Assembly (NCBI GenBank): GCA_021163455.1
Contig: JAGGWT010000132.1
Span: 1 to 13,668 of the forward strand
Length of the DNA: 13,668 nucleotides
Direction: 5' to 3'
Origin: Thermoplasmata archaeon
Lineage (GTDB): Archaea > Thermoplasmatota > E2 > DHVEG-1 > B18-G2
The notes under the pieces are model-generated. The model was not told the origin of the DNA. It searched no databases and saw only the letters and a program-made list of their open reading frames with translations. This document shows positions 6,517 through 13,668 of this stretch, piece after piece. A program made the translations under genes and the position numbers. The first letter of the stretch is position 1. Every line of letters starts with the position of its first letter.

Positions 6517-7857
6517 ATGCACCGTAAAATAATGTTACCAGAAGATGAGATGCCGGATAAATGGTACAACATACAGGCAGACATCCCTGTACCTCCGCCT
6601 CTTAACCCTGCAACGAGAGAACCAATGGATGCGAGGGATATGGAACCTATCTTCCCAAAAGAGTTGCTTCGCCAGGAAATGAGTACACAGAGATGGATAG
6701 AGATACCAGAAGAAGTTAGAGAGATATATTCAATATGGAGACCCACCCCACTTTACAGAGCCGTGAATCTGGAAAAATTTCTGAAAACACCTGCAAAAAT
6801 CTATTACAAGTGGGAAGGTGTAAGTCCTCCAGGAAGTCACAAACCAAATACATCCGTTGCACAGGCTTATTACAATGCAAAAGAGGGTGTCGAGAGATTG
6901 ACCACAGAAACCGGAGCCGGACAGTGGGGTTCTGCTCTTGCCTTTGCCTGTCACTTCTTCGGTTTGGATTGCACAGTATATATGGTGAAATGCAGTTATG
7001 AGCAAAAGCCATACCGCAGAATACTGATGCAAACTTGGGGAGCAGAGGTTATTCCAAGCCCAAGTGACAGAACAGATTTTGGCAAAAAAGTGAGAGAAAA
7101 AGACCCGGATACTCCTGGAAGTCTTGGGATAGCAATAAGCGAAGCTATAGAAGATGCTGTCAGACATGATGATACCAAATACTCCCTTGGCTCTGTATTG
7201 AATCATGTTCTTCTGCACCAAACAATCATTGGTCTCGAAATGAAGAAGCAATTTGAGATGATAGGTGAGGAGCCAGATATTATCTGCGGATGCGTCGGCG
7301 GCGGCAGCAACTTCTCCGGGGGTTTCTTTCCATTTGTTCCGGATAAGTTGAAGGGTAAGGATATAGAATTTATTGCAGCAGAACCCAAAGCATGCCCAAG
7401 TCTAACCAAGGGTGTATATACCTATGATTTTGGAGATACAGCAAAGCAGACACCCTTACTCAAGATGTACACTCTTGGTCACAGCTTTGTACCTCCCGCC
7501 ATACATGCTGGAGGATTACGATACCATGGTGATGCGCCTGCGCTGTGCAAGTTAGTTAATGACGGTCTTGTCAGAAGTGTTGCGTATCATCAAACAGGGG
7601 TGTTTGAGGCTGCCAGGATATTTGCTCAGACGGAGGGATTTGTTGTTGCTCCAGAATCGGCGCACGCAGTGAAAGCAGCCATAGAGGAAGCCCTGAAATG
7701 CAAGGAGAAAGGAGAGGAGAAAGTCATATGTTTTGTAAATAGCGGACATGGACACTTTGATTTATCTGCATACGATGCGTTCAACAGAGGAGAACTCAAA
7801 GATTATGAGTATCCTGATGAGCTCATAAGGAAAGCGATTGAGGAACTTGATACCTGA
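6517..7857 (+). CDS. trpB2: Tryptophan synthase beta-like protein, TrpB2 type
   Basis: This is a 446-residue PLP enzyme of the TrpB2 branch, recognisable from the N-terminal LPEDEMPDKWYNIQAD (7-22) and PTPLYRA (76-82). The PLP lysine is in GSHKPNT (K109). ETGAGQWGSALAFAC (131-145) holds the catalytic Glu131 region, GGGSN (261-265) is the phosphate-binding loop, and the C-terminal SGHGHFD is at 409-415. It would condense indole with serine to give tryptophan, or act as an indole-salvaging or serine-handling enzyme; TrpB2 proteins often work without tight TrpA binding. No trpA or other trp gene is present, and the gene seems monocistronic. The ATG at 6517 fits both the family N-terminus and the TATA spacing. 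The longer frame from 6442 adds 25 residues that simply translate the promoter. An ATG at 6532 is a second option. Confidence 0.95.
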   Translation: MHRKIMLPEDEMPDKWYNIQADIPVPPPLNPATREPMDARDMEPIFPKELLRQEMSTQRWIEIPEEVREIYSIWRPTPLYRAVNLEKFLKTPAKIYYKWEGVSPPGSHKPNTSVAQAYYNAKEGVERLTTETGAGQWGSALAFACHFFGLDCTVYMVKCSYEQKPYRRILMQTWGAEVIPSPSDRTDFGKKVREKDPDTPGSLGIAISEAIEDAVRHDDTKYSLGSVLNHVLLHQTIIGLEMKKQFEMIGEEPDIICGCVGGGSNFSGGFFPFVPDKLKGKDIEFIAAEPKACPSLTKGVYTYDFGDTAKQTPLLKMYTLGHSFVPPAIHAGGLRYHGDAPALCKLVNDGLVRSVAYHQTGVFEAARIFAQTEGFVVAPESAHAVKAAIEEALKCKEKGEEKVICFVNSGHGHFDLSAYDAFNRGELKDYEYPDELIRKAIEELDT

Positions 7858-7928
7858 TATCCTTTCAAAGCCATTTCAAATCTGTAAAATCATCACAAGT
7901 CGATAATAACCTTCTGATATTCCACAAA

Positions 7929-7967
7929 ACTAAAATATGATGCCCTTCTTTCCCCGAGAGAGGCGAT
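7929..7967 (+). promoter_or_regulatory. Promoter and ribosome binding site of infB
   Basis: ACTAAAATATG (7929-7939) is a TATA-like element about 36 bases before the ATG at 7971. GAGGCGAT (7960-7967) matches the archaeal Shine-Dalgarno GAGGTGAT in seven of eight positions. The layout suggests a very short leader with an SD rather than a leaderless start. The preceding 70 bases after trpB2 show no gene and no clear hairpin. Confidence 0.45.
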
Positions 7968-7970
7968 ACT

Positions 7971-9734
7971 ATGGGGAAATCTTATGTCAGGCAGCCAATA
8001 GTTAGCGTTCTGGGTCATGTAGACCATGGAAAGACAACTCTCCTTGACTATATCAGAGGTTCAACTGTGGCTCTGAGAGAGGCAGGAGCCATAACCCAGC
8101 ATATAGGAGCAACAGAGGTTCCTATAGACGTGATAAAGGAGATGTGTGGAGAACTTTTAAAGGGTAAAGATTTTACTCTTCCCGGTTTGCTTTTTATTGA
8201 TACACCGGGACACCATGCTTTTACAACCCTCAGAAGGAGAGGAGGCTCAATAGCAGATATTGCGATACTGATAGTCGATATAAATGAGGGTTTCAAGCCA
8301 CAAACATACGAGTCGCTCATGATTCTCAAGCAATACAAAACCCCATTTGTGGTCGCTGTGAACAAAATCGACACAATAACCGGCTGGCGGAAGGAGAAAG
8401 GTATTCTTCCAGAAAGACTCAAAAAGCAGAGTGAACTCGCCAGGTCAATTTTCGAGGAAAAGATATACGATATTATAGGAACATTGTCTGAGCACGGCTT
8501 CAGTTCAGACCTTTACTCAAATATAAAGGACTTTACCAGAAATGTTGCAATAGTTCCGATATCGGCAAAAACCGGAGAAGGCGTACCAGAACTTCTCATG
8601 ATACTTGTTGGGTTAGCCCAGCGTTTCCTTGAGAAGCACCTAACCATAGAAAAAGGACCAGCCAAGGGAACGGTCCTTGAAGTTAAGGAGGAAAGAGGGC
8701 TTGGAACAACGATAGACGTGATAATCTACAGCGGCACACTGAGAGCTACAGATACCATAGCGGTAGGAACAAGAAATGAACCTGTAATAACCAAAATAAA
8801 AGCTCTCCTGAAACCAAAACCACTGGATGAGATAAGGGATCCTAGGGAGAGATTCGAGAATGTGGAGGAAGTCCACGCGGCATGCGGCATAAAGATCTCT
8901 GCCCCCAATCTTGAAGACGTTATTCCAGGCTCCCCGCTGAGGGTTGTTACTCCTGAAAATAAGGATAAAATTATCGAGGAAATAAAGGAACAGACAGAGC
9001 TTCACATAGAGCTAGATGAGGAGGGAGCGGTTGCAAAAGCTGATACTATAGGTTCTCTCGAAGCGATAGTTAAAGAGGCAAAGAGCAGGAACATAAAGAT
9101 AAGGAAGGCGGAGGTGGGCAATGTATCGAAGAGAGATATAATCGAAGCATCTGCAACAAAGGACCCTCTGCAGAGAGTTATTCTGGCCTTCAATGTCAAA
9201 ATACTGCCGGAAGCTGAGGAAGAGATGAAAAACCACGATGTTGAGGTGATAAGAGAGGATGTTATCTACACACTTATGGAGAGATATGAGGAGTGGGTCT
9301 ACAAGAAGAGAGAAGAGATAGAAAGGGCAAAAAGGGAAGCTATCCCAAGACCAGGGATGATAAAGTTCCTTCCAGGATATGTATTCAGAGTTAGCAAACC
9401 GGCTATAATAGGGGTGAGAGTGCTTGCTGGCAGGATAAAGCCCGGTATGAAACTCATCAAAGAGGATGGCAAGGTTGTTGGTACGATAAAAAGTATACAA
9501 TCTGAAAAGAAGAGCCTGAGTGAAGCTATACAGGGTCAGGAGGTTGCCATATCGATAGAGGGTCCGACCGTTGGGAGGCAAATCAAAGAGGAGGATATAC
9601 TCTATACAGACCTGCCAGAGGGTGTAGTTAGAAAATTGAAAGAGATGAAGGACTTAACTTATGATGAGAGGGAGGTTCTGAACAAAATCATAGAGATAAA
9701 GAGAAAGACAGTGGACAGATTCTGGGGTTTATGA
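7971..9734 (+). CDS. infB: Translation initiation factor aIF5B (IF2-like GTPase)
   Basis: This is a 587-residue translational GTPase, full length for archaeal aIF5B (about 590-600) and without an intein. The GTP-binding motifs are G1 GHVDHGKT (15-22), G3 DTPGHHAF (77-84), G4 NKID (131-134) and G5 SAKTGEG (198-204). A beta-barrel domain (about 225-340), a middle alpha/beta/alpha domain and a long linker helix (about 435-455, KKREEIERAKREA) follow. The last part is the C-terminal barrel that in aIF5B contacts initiator tRNA and aIF1A. It promotes subunit joining during initiation in the cytoplasm. The start ATG is supported by the MGKSYVRQPIVSVLGHVDHG alignment and the SD. The stop overlaps the start of the downstream toroid-protein gene as ATGA. 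Confidence 0.97.
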   Translation: MGKSYVRQPIVSVLGHVDHGKTTLLDYIRGSTVALREAGAITQHIGATEVPIDVIKEMCGELLKGKDFTLPGLLFIDTPGHHAFTTLRRRGGSIADIAILIVDINEGFKPQTYESLMILKQYKTPFVVAVNKIDTITGWRKEKGILPERLKKQSELARSIFEEKIYDIIGTLSEHGFSSDLYSNIKDFTRNVAIVPISAKTGEGVPELLMILVGLAQRFLEKHLTIEKGPAKGTVLEVKEERGLGTTIDVIIYSGTLRATDTIAVGTRNEPVITKIKALLKPKPLDEIRDPRERFENVEEVHAACGIKISAPNLEDVIPGSPLRVVTPENKDKIIEEIKEQTELHIELDEEGAVAKADTIGSLEAIVKEAKSRNIKIRKAEVGNVSKRDIIEASATKDPLQRVILAFNVKILPEAEEEMKNHDVEVIREDVIYTLMERYEEWVYKKREEIERAKREAIPRPGMIKFLPGYVFRVSKPAIIGVRVLAGRIKPGMKLIKEDGKVVGTIKSIQSEKKSLSEAIQGQEVAISIEGPTVGRQIKEEDILYTDLPEGVVRKLKEMKDLTYDEREVLNKIIEIKRKTVDRFWGL

Positions 9735-10549
9735 TAACGGGAGAGATAGCGGAGAAGGCAAAAATATACATCATAGAAAGATTGTGCAAGGATGGAGGAT
9801 TCTGTTTTTACAGGCTGGAAGAACCCAATGCCTCTGACACCTATTTTGCGGTGCTTACACTGAGGCACCTTGGGATTGATTTCAGAGACAACAGAACCAT
9901 CGCTTTCTTGAAGAACATGCAGAGGATGGATGGAAGTTACAGCAGCATATATTCAGCGTACTATTCCATAATGGCGTTGAAACTCATGGGAGAAAAACCA
10001 GAGCATGATTGCAAGAATTTTTTGAGGAGAAATTTGAGGGTATATGACCCAAATAATATGCCAGCAGGTCTTCAATCCATATTCAGACAAACACTTTATG
10101 CACTAGAATTGTGCAGAGAGATGGGCATCTCTATAGATAAAAGGAAAAAAGAGAAAATCGCTGATTTCGTTTTTTCCTTCAAAAAACCGGACCATGGTTT
10201 TGGGAAAGAAAAATCCACTCTCATAGAGACATTCCATGCTGTATCCATACTTGAACATCTTGATTATAGCTGTAACGATTCGCTGGAATTTCTCAAGAAC
10301 TGCGAAAACAGGATATTCGGCTTCGTTAACATCCCCGGAACATATCCCTCCTTTTTGGAATATATTTATGCAGGTCTTGAGTTATCAGACAGGTTTTTGT
10401 ATCTCCCTCGGTACATGAATGCTGTAAAAGATTTTATTGTAATGTGTCAGAATAAAAATGGTGGTTTTTCGAGATCTCCTGGAGGTCTTGCCAATCTCGA
10501 GTATACCTGTTATGCAGTGAAGTCTCTCCACCTGATTGAAAAAATTTAG
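9731..10549 (+). CDS. Alpha/alpha-toroid protein with prenyltransferase/squalene-oxidase repeats
   Basis: This is a 272-residue protein of repeated helical hairpins. Each repeat starts with an Asp/Asn-Gly-Gly/Ser-Phe/Tyr turn and ends in a helix of the type TYFAVLTLRHLG. Clear repeats are DGGF (21-24), DGSY (67-70), DHGF (154-157) and NGGF (243-246), with degenerate ones between (PSFLEYIYAGLEL). This is the alpha/alpha-barrel of protein prenyltransferase beta subunits and terpene cyclases (PF00432-like). I see no DxDD cyclase motif and cannot assign the Asp/Cys/His zinc triad of prenyltransferases; the last repeat reads LEYTCYAV, with Glu where the ligand His would sit. Catalysis is therefore doubtful, and a binding or scaffold role is possible. 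There is no signal peptide. The ATG at 9731 overlaps the infB stop by four bases, implying coupled translation, though the upstream SD is poor. Confidence 0.75.
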   Translation: MITGEIAEKAKIYIIERLCKDGGFCFYRLEEPNASDTYFAVLTLRHLGIDFRDNRTIAFLKNMQRMDGSYSSIYSAYYSIMALKLMGEKPEHDCKNFLRRNLRVYDPNNMPAGLQSIFRQTLYALELCREMGISIDKRKKEKIADFVFSFKKPDHGFGKEKSTLIETFHAVSILEHLDYSCNDSLEFLKNCENRIFGFVNIPGTYPSFLEYIYAGLELSDRFLYLPRYMNAVKDFIVMCQNKNGGFSRSPGGLANLEYTCYAVKSLHLIEKI

Positions 10550-10587
10550 GAAACCGTCTTTAACATTGATTTTCATCTCGAGCTTCC

Positions 10588-10685
10588 CTATAAAAATATA
10601 TGGTTTTGAACCTATTATCGATCGGCTGATATAAATAGCAGCATTTCTGTGTCTCACTCATTTTGGTGCCTAACGAGGAGGGTGG
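10588..10685 (+). promoter_or_regulatory. Promoter and ribosome binding site with no full gene behind it
   Basis: Two TATA-like elements occur, CTATAAAAATATA (about 10587-10600) and ATATAAATA (10629-10637). The second predicts transcription start near 10659. GGAGGGTGG (10677-10685) is a strong Shine-Dalgarno directly before the ATG at 10686. The only frame it serves is 13 codons. Elements seen directly; function uncertain, and the A/T-rich tracts could instead serve as minus-strand terminator sequence for the propeller gene. Confidence 0.35.
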
Positions 10686-10727
10686 ATGATCAGGATGACC
10701 AGAACTCCTTGTACAGCCAACTTATGA
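10686..10727 (+). other. Possible 13-codon ORF or gene remnant
   Basis: MIRMTRTPCTANL follows a strong Shine-Dalgarno and a well-spaced TATA box, but stops at TGA (10725-10727) inside the 3' end of the opposite-strand propeller gene. It could be a leader peptide, the truncated 5' end of a displaced gene, or chance. No homology can be judged at this length. Confidence 0.15.
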
Positions 10728-11970
10728 TTCCGCACAGATTTAACTGCAAAAGGTTTGTTCGACCTTTACTGTCTGTTTTTATGATGATAGCATCGGTGTA
10801 GTCCGCATCTGCCATACCTCCTACGCCTCCTATTATATATCCACCATCACTCGTCTGTTGAACATTAAAAAGCCATATGCTATAACTTATCCCACAGTAA
10901 GTTCTGCTCCATTCTTCGTTACCATTTTTGTCTACCTTCGCCAGCCACCCTTCCACAAAACCAAATGGATGGAAAGGATGGCGTATCCAAGGACGGACTT
11001 TGGCAGCACCAGCGATTACAAAGCCTCCATCTGCAACTTGTTGAACGGACATTCCGATACTGCCATCCAATATTTCCCAGTCTTTAAAGACCCTTTCCCA
11101 TTCTACTTCCCCTCTCTCATTCGTTTTGATTAGCCAAGCGTAGATATGTGTTTCACCCGCCACTATATATCCTCCGTCACTCGTCTGATGAACACAGTAA
11201 GCGTGATCCGTTATTATCTCTTCACCAAATGTCCTGTTCCATTCCTCATTACCGTCTTTATCTAACTTGATTAACCATATGTCTGTAGGGATTTTTACGT
11301 GACCCGTGGCTATGTAGCCTCCATCCTTTGTCTGCTCAATGCATCTAAATACTCCGTACGAGTCTTTTATACCAAAAGTTTTGTTCCATATTTCGTTACC
11401 ATTTTCATCTGTTTTGATTACCCATCCGTTGAGTTTTCCAGGGCCGTATGAACTTGTGTAGCCTGCAACGATATATCCTCTGTCATCAGTTTGCTGAACC
11501 CAAAACCCTTTATCATACCCTTTTCCACCAAAAGTTTTGTTCCATATTTCGTTACCATTTTCATCTGTTTTGATTAACCATACATCGATGTTTTTACCTG
11601 GTGACTCGGTATAACCGACGATTATAAAACCTCCATCTGCAGTTTGTTGTACACAAAATGGGTAGTCGTCCCCAGGTGTATCAAATTTTTTAGTCCATAC
11701 CTCTCTACCATTTTCGTCCAATTTGAGTAACATAATTTCTTCCCCTTCTCCCGGAATAACTATACCAATTACTGATATGTATCCCCCATCCACAGTCTGC
11801 CGGATAGCATTGCAGGACCATTCTCCGTTTCCGACCAGGACTTTTGCCCATCTTTTTTCAGAAGACAAAATCTTTTCCGTTGCTTTACTCTCTGTTGAAT
11901 TTAAAGCTGTAGCCAAAACGATTGCAACAATCGTTAATGCTACCAATAACTGTCTATATTTTCCTGCCAT
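10690..11970 (-). CDS. Exported seven-repeat beta-propeller-like protein
   Basis: This is a 426-residue exported protein. Residues 6-23 form a hydrophobic signal sequence (LLVALTIVAIVLATAL). Seven repeats of about 45-60 residues follow, each with a (Q/E/H)QT-x-DGGY-(I/V) turn at about 58, 109, 160, 212, 262, 310 and 371. Between these, most carry a (W)LIKTDENGNEIW-type strand. Tandem units of this kind form beta-propeller blades, and seven is a classic blade number; the Asp/Asn-rich turns may bind calcium. After the last blade a short tail (407-426, LNLCGIISWLYKEFWSS) is hydrophobic and aromatic. The gene is probably under its own promoter, with GGTGAT as SD five bases before the ATG. The function is unknown: a substrate-binding or surface-adhesion role is possible, and no enzymatic residues are evident. 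Blades 3 and 4 are joined by an exact DNA duplication listed separately. Confidence 0.8.
   Translation of the reverse strand: MAGKYRQLLVALTIVAIVLATALNSTESKATEKILSSEKRWAKVLVGNGEWSCNAIRQTVDGGYISVIGIVIPGEGEEIMLLKLDENGREVWTKKFDTPGDDYPFCVQQTADGGFIIVGYTESPGKNIDVWLIKTDENGNEIWNKTFGGKGYDKGFWVQQTDDRGYIVAGYTSSYGPGKLNGWVIKTDENGNEIWNKTFGIKDSYGVFRCIEQTKDGGYIATGHVKIPTDIWLIKLDKDGNEEWNRTFGEEIITDHAYCVHQTSDGGYIVAGETHIYAWLIKTNERGEVEWERVFKDWEILDGSIGMSVQQVADGGFVIAGAAKVRPWIRHPFHPFGFVEGWLAKVDKNGNEEWSRTYCGISYSIWLFNVQQTSDGGYIIGGVGGMADADYTDAIIIKTDSKGRTNLLQLNLCGIISWLYKEFWSS
11371..11420 (-). repeat. 50-bp exact direct repeat, copy 1 (propeller gene)
   Basis: This is identical over 50 bases to 11527-11576 and begins ACCAAAAGTTTTG on the plus strand. 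It encodes the IKTDENGNEIWNKTFG segment of a blade. The offset of 156 bases is exactly 52 codons, one blade unit. Read directly. Confidence 0.95.
11527..11576 (-). repeat. 50-bp exact direct repeat, copy 2 (propeller gene)
   Basis: This is the second copy of the 11371-11420 repeat. Identity even at silent positions shows that the blade segment was duplicated or converted recently, since the other five blades have diverged at DNA level. Confidence 0.95.
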
Positions 11971-11976
11971 CTTATA

Positions 11977-11996
11977 TCACCAATATCATAAAAATT
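11977..11996 (-). promoter_or_regulatory. Ribosome binding site and TATA-like element of the propeller gene
   Basis: On the minus strand GGTGAT (plus 11982-11977) lies five bases before the ATG at 11970 and pairs with the 3' end of archaeal 16S rRNA. Upstream, ATTTTTATG (11996-11988) is TATA-like but centred only about 22 bases from the ATG. It would give a leaderless mRNA without the SD, so a more distal promoter may be the real one. Confidence 0.4.
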
Positions 11997-12026
11997 GAAG
12001 AGAAGAGAGTTATTGAATTACTTCCC

Positions 12027-13523
12027 TTATCCATCAATCTCCACCCTGTAATCACCTGTATCTCCACCATAGATATAGATGTATATATCGTTCGATGAAT
12101 CTCTTACGAAATTACCGATATTCATCTTTTCTGTTGTTACACTACCCTCAGTGAGAGATGTTACTTCTATCGGTGTTGCCGCAATGACACGATAAGCAAT
12201 CGCATCCGCCCATGTTGGATAATATGTATTGGTTGTTGTGTTGTTATTATCACCACCCCCATCATTGCTTTCGTTTACAAAATCTAAATGAAGTTCATAT
12301 GAATAGAATACCCGGAAGTGCAGATTCGCCCATACTATTACATCAAAGGGTGGCACATCGTACGATGATTGGTTGTCTTCTCTCACATACCTAGGAATCC
12401 TTACGGTGATGGAGTCATCACCTAGAATCCGGTTACGTATCTCCCTGTTGTCTTTACGGTCATATCGACACGACCACACAGCGCCACCATTTACATGAGA
12501 TCCGTTAGCCTTCCATATCACGAAAACGTGTGCTGGCAACAGACCCCAATCGATATCAAAGTTGATCTTTGCTGGACCAACTACTTCTCCGCTATCCCTT
12601 TCCTCGATGCTCGCATTCCATTTCATGAGAGGATTTAATTGTTGAGATAAAGCTATTTCCACCGGAGAATGTCCCATTAATAAATTCACCCAATCGCTTT
12701 TTATCAGTAGATATGCAAATGTCCAGGTTTTTCTTTCTATGGCGCCATTTGCACCTTGATCCTCGTTTGCATTCTCCCCATAATTTTCATCTATAAAAAA
12801 TGCCACAGTTTGCTCGACCCCCCATACCTCCTGAGCTTTTGGTGGTCCATACTGTAGACCAGGTATGTACTTCCATAGAGGGGGCAAATACTTGTCTGCT
12901 TGATTGACATACCATGAAAAGTCAGTGTTGGTATTTTCATCTTCCTCTATAGCAACTATGGATCTATCTTCTACTTGATAGGTTATATTTTTTACTGGAT
13001 TTAAGCCAACTTTGATTTGACTGTAAATCGTTGCTCCTAAATAACACACTAGGGTAGAATTTCCACCTGTAAAGTTGATATTGTTTAGAGATATATTTAT
13101 ATTTCCGGCTAAACTACAGCTCTGATTTTCTTTACACTCTATCGAGTACACAGCGGTTCCCACACATGTGCTAAGGTTGGATTTCACTTCGTGCACTTCC
13201 AACCACAATGTGAGATTGAACTTCGGATGTTCATCACCGATCTGTATTGAATAGTTTGCAACGATGCTGTTATCTGGATCATATACAATCCAATCGTTCT
13301 GTGCTTTTACATGTCCCTTTACCATCTTTGCGATATCATAGCCAGAGGAGTTTGCAGTATCTAGGGTTATGTTCATTTCCTCCAGCCAGAATTCGCCAAC
13401 GAATGCGTTGCCATAGTGTGGGCTGGCTGGATAACCTTTTGTTTGAGTTGTTGTCAGTAGAGCCGGTATGGTTGCACCTATCAGTAGCGCCACCACCACA
13501 AAAACAAACCCGCCCCGGCTCAT
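12027..13523 (-). CDS. Exported, sequon-rich surface protein, unknown
   Basis: This 498-residue protein is not recognised. Residues 5-23 (GFVFVVVALLIGATIPALL) are a signal sequence or N-terminal membrane anchor. The rest is predicted to be extracellular and beta-rich, with 16 N-x-S/T sequons (for example NIT 51-53, NST 155-157, NNT/NTT near 428-430), so it is probably N-glycosylated. The cysteines at 120, 130, 136 and 160 could form disulfides. An Asn/Gly-rich linker (DGGGDNNNTTTNT, 421-433) separates a main body from a C-terminal module of about 65 residues ending in the Tyr-rich YIYIYGGDTGDYRVEIDG. There is no C-terminal membrane helix. The start at 13523 is chosen because GGTGAT sits six bases before it. 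The longer frame to 13592 would translate two TATA-like sequences. It is followed by the propeller gene on the same strand, and both may be surface proteins. Confidence 0.7.
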   Translation of the reverse strand: MSRGGFVFVVVALLIGATIPALLTTTQTKGYPASPHYGNAFVGEFWLEEMNITLDTANSSGYDIAKMVKGHVKAQNDWIVYDPDNSIVANYSIQIGDEHPKFNLTLWLEVHEVKSNLSTCVGTAVYSIECKENQSCSLAGNINISLNNINFTGGNSTLVCYLGATIYSQIKVGLNPVKNITYQVEDRSIVAIEEDENTNTDFSWYVNQADKYLPPLWKYIPGLQYGPPKAQEVWGVEQTVAFFIDENYGENANEDQGANGAIERKTWTFAYLLIKSDWVNLLMGHSPVEIALSQQLNPLMKWNASIEERDSGEVVGPAKINFDIDWGLLPAHVFVIWKANGSHVNGGAVWSCRYDRKDNREIRNRILGDDSITVRIPRYVREDNQSSYDVPPFDVIVWANLHFRVFYSYELHLDFVNESNDGGGDNNNTTTNTYYPTWADAIAYRVIAATPIEVTSLTEGSVTTEKMNIGNFVRDSSNDIYIYIYGGDTGDYRVEIDG

Positions 13524-13529
13524 TCTTGC

Positions 13530-13568
13530 ATCACCGAACAGATATAAATAGATTCGTAGTATATATAT
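13530..13568 (-). promoter_or_regulatory. Promoter and ribosome binding site of the sequon-rich surface protein
   Basis: On the minus strand ATATATATAC (13568-13559) is a TATA box about 41 bases before the ATG at 13523. It predicts a 15-base leader that contains GGTGAT (13535-13530). A second TATA-like TATTTATAT (13550-13542) lies only 23 bases from the ATG and would remove the SD. The remaining bases to the window end (13569-13668) show no gene I can support. Confidence 0.5.
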
Positions 13569-13668
13569 CGGTCGATGGGTGGGTGTTGTCAAATTTATTC
13601 CTAACCTCTACCCTTCATAGAAATGATGGATGGAAATAATTAGCGAATACTCTTGCCCTGTTCTTGAG

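Noticed and set aside
6730..7251. 173-residue minus-strand frame opposite trpB2
   Set aside because: It is a shadow of a strongly conserved enzyme gene, with cysteine/aromatic-rich composition and no initiation signals.
7853..7922. Short repeat CTGATATCC / CTGATATTCC between trpB2 and infB
   Set aside because: About ten bases with mismatch, one copy inside the trpB2 stop region; likely chance.
9012..9581. 189-residue minus-strand frame opposite infB
   Set aside because: It is antisense to the conserved aIF5B coding sequence and has no family resemblance.
9731..10549. Functional squalene cyclase or protein prenyltransferase beta subunit
   Set aside because: It is too short for a cyclase, has no DxDD motif, and a zinc Asp/Cys/His triad could not be assigned; only the repeat fold is supported.
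10550..10689. Possible tRNA or C/D-box RNA in the gap
   Set aside because: I found no T-loop (GGTTCGA-type) or acceptor pairing, and the TGATGA/CTGA boxes are not properly placed.
13247..13639. 130-residue plus-strand frame at the window end
   Set aside because: It lies opposite the signal sequence and promoter of the minus-strand exported protein gene; composition is Arg/Leu/Ser-rich antisense and it has no SD.

Overview
The window looks like chromosomal DNA of a euryarchaeon-type archaeon. The evidence is an aIF5B-type initiation factor, a stand-alone TrpB2, an archaemetzincin, an archaeal METTL5-type methyltransferase and an MCM-type AAA+ ATPase. Archaeal TATA boxes also sit about 22-28 bases before several start codons, as expected for leaderless mRNAs. 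Arginine is mostly encoded by AGA/AGG and isoleucine often by ATA, and the proteins are rich in Glu and Lys; this is commonly seen in thermophiles, but I treat it as inference. I cannot name the lineage with confidence. I see no transposase, CRISPR array, rRNA or tRNA, and no gene-free stretch longer than 300 bases.

Layout. (1) 63-3219, plus strand: a tightly overlapping four-gene operon (overlaps of 8, 4 and 8 bases). It encodes a mini MCM-like ATPase with an N-terminal helix-hairpin-helix region, an archaemetzincin protease, a METTL5-like rRNA adenine methyltransferase and a small radical SAM enzyme. (2) 3263-5298, plus strand: two separately promoted exported or membrane proteins, a gingipain/clostripain-like C25 cysteine peptidase and a small three-helix membrane protein. 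(3) 5345-6439, minus strand: a winged-helix plus archaeo-eukaryotic primase (LigD-polymerase/PriS-like) protein, divergent from (4) trpB2 at 6517-7857. (5) 7971-10549, plus strand: infB (aIF5B), coupled by an ATGA overlap to an alpha/alpha-toroid protein of the prenyltransferase-repeat type. (6) 10690-13523, minus strand: two exported proteins, a seven-blade repeat (probable beta-propeller) protein and a heavily sequon-rich protein with no recognised domain.

Start sites. At the heads of transcription units the longest open frame often begins upstream of, and translates through, the TATA box. For five genes (2500, 3263, 4798, 6517, and 13523 on the minus strand) I chose an internal ATG using promoter spacing, Shine-Dalgarno matches or protein alignment from memory.

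Working together. The best candidate for an uncharacterised functional unit is operon 1. A DNA-remodelling-type ATPase with a probable DNA-binding module is translationally coupled to a zinc protease, an rRNA methylase and a radical SAM protein. The primase-like gene, which carries Gln at the usual motif II His position, is the second candidate. The secreted genes look like an independent envelope/extracellular set. The 140-base gap at 10550-10689 carries a well-formed promoter and ribosome binding site leading to only a 13-codon frame, possibly the scar of a lost gene.
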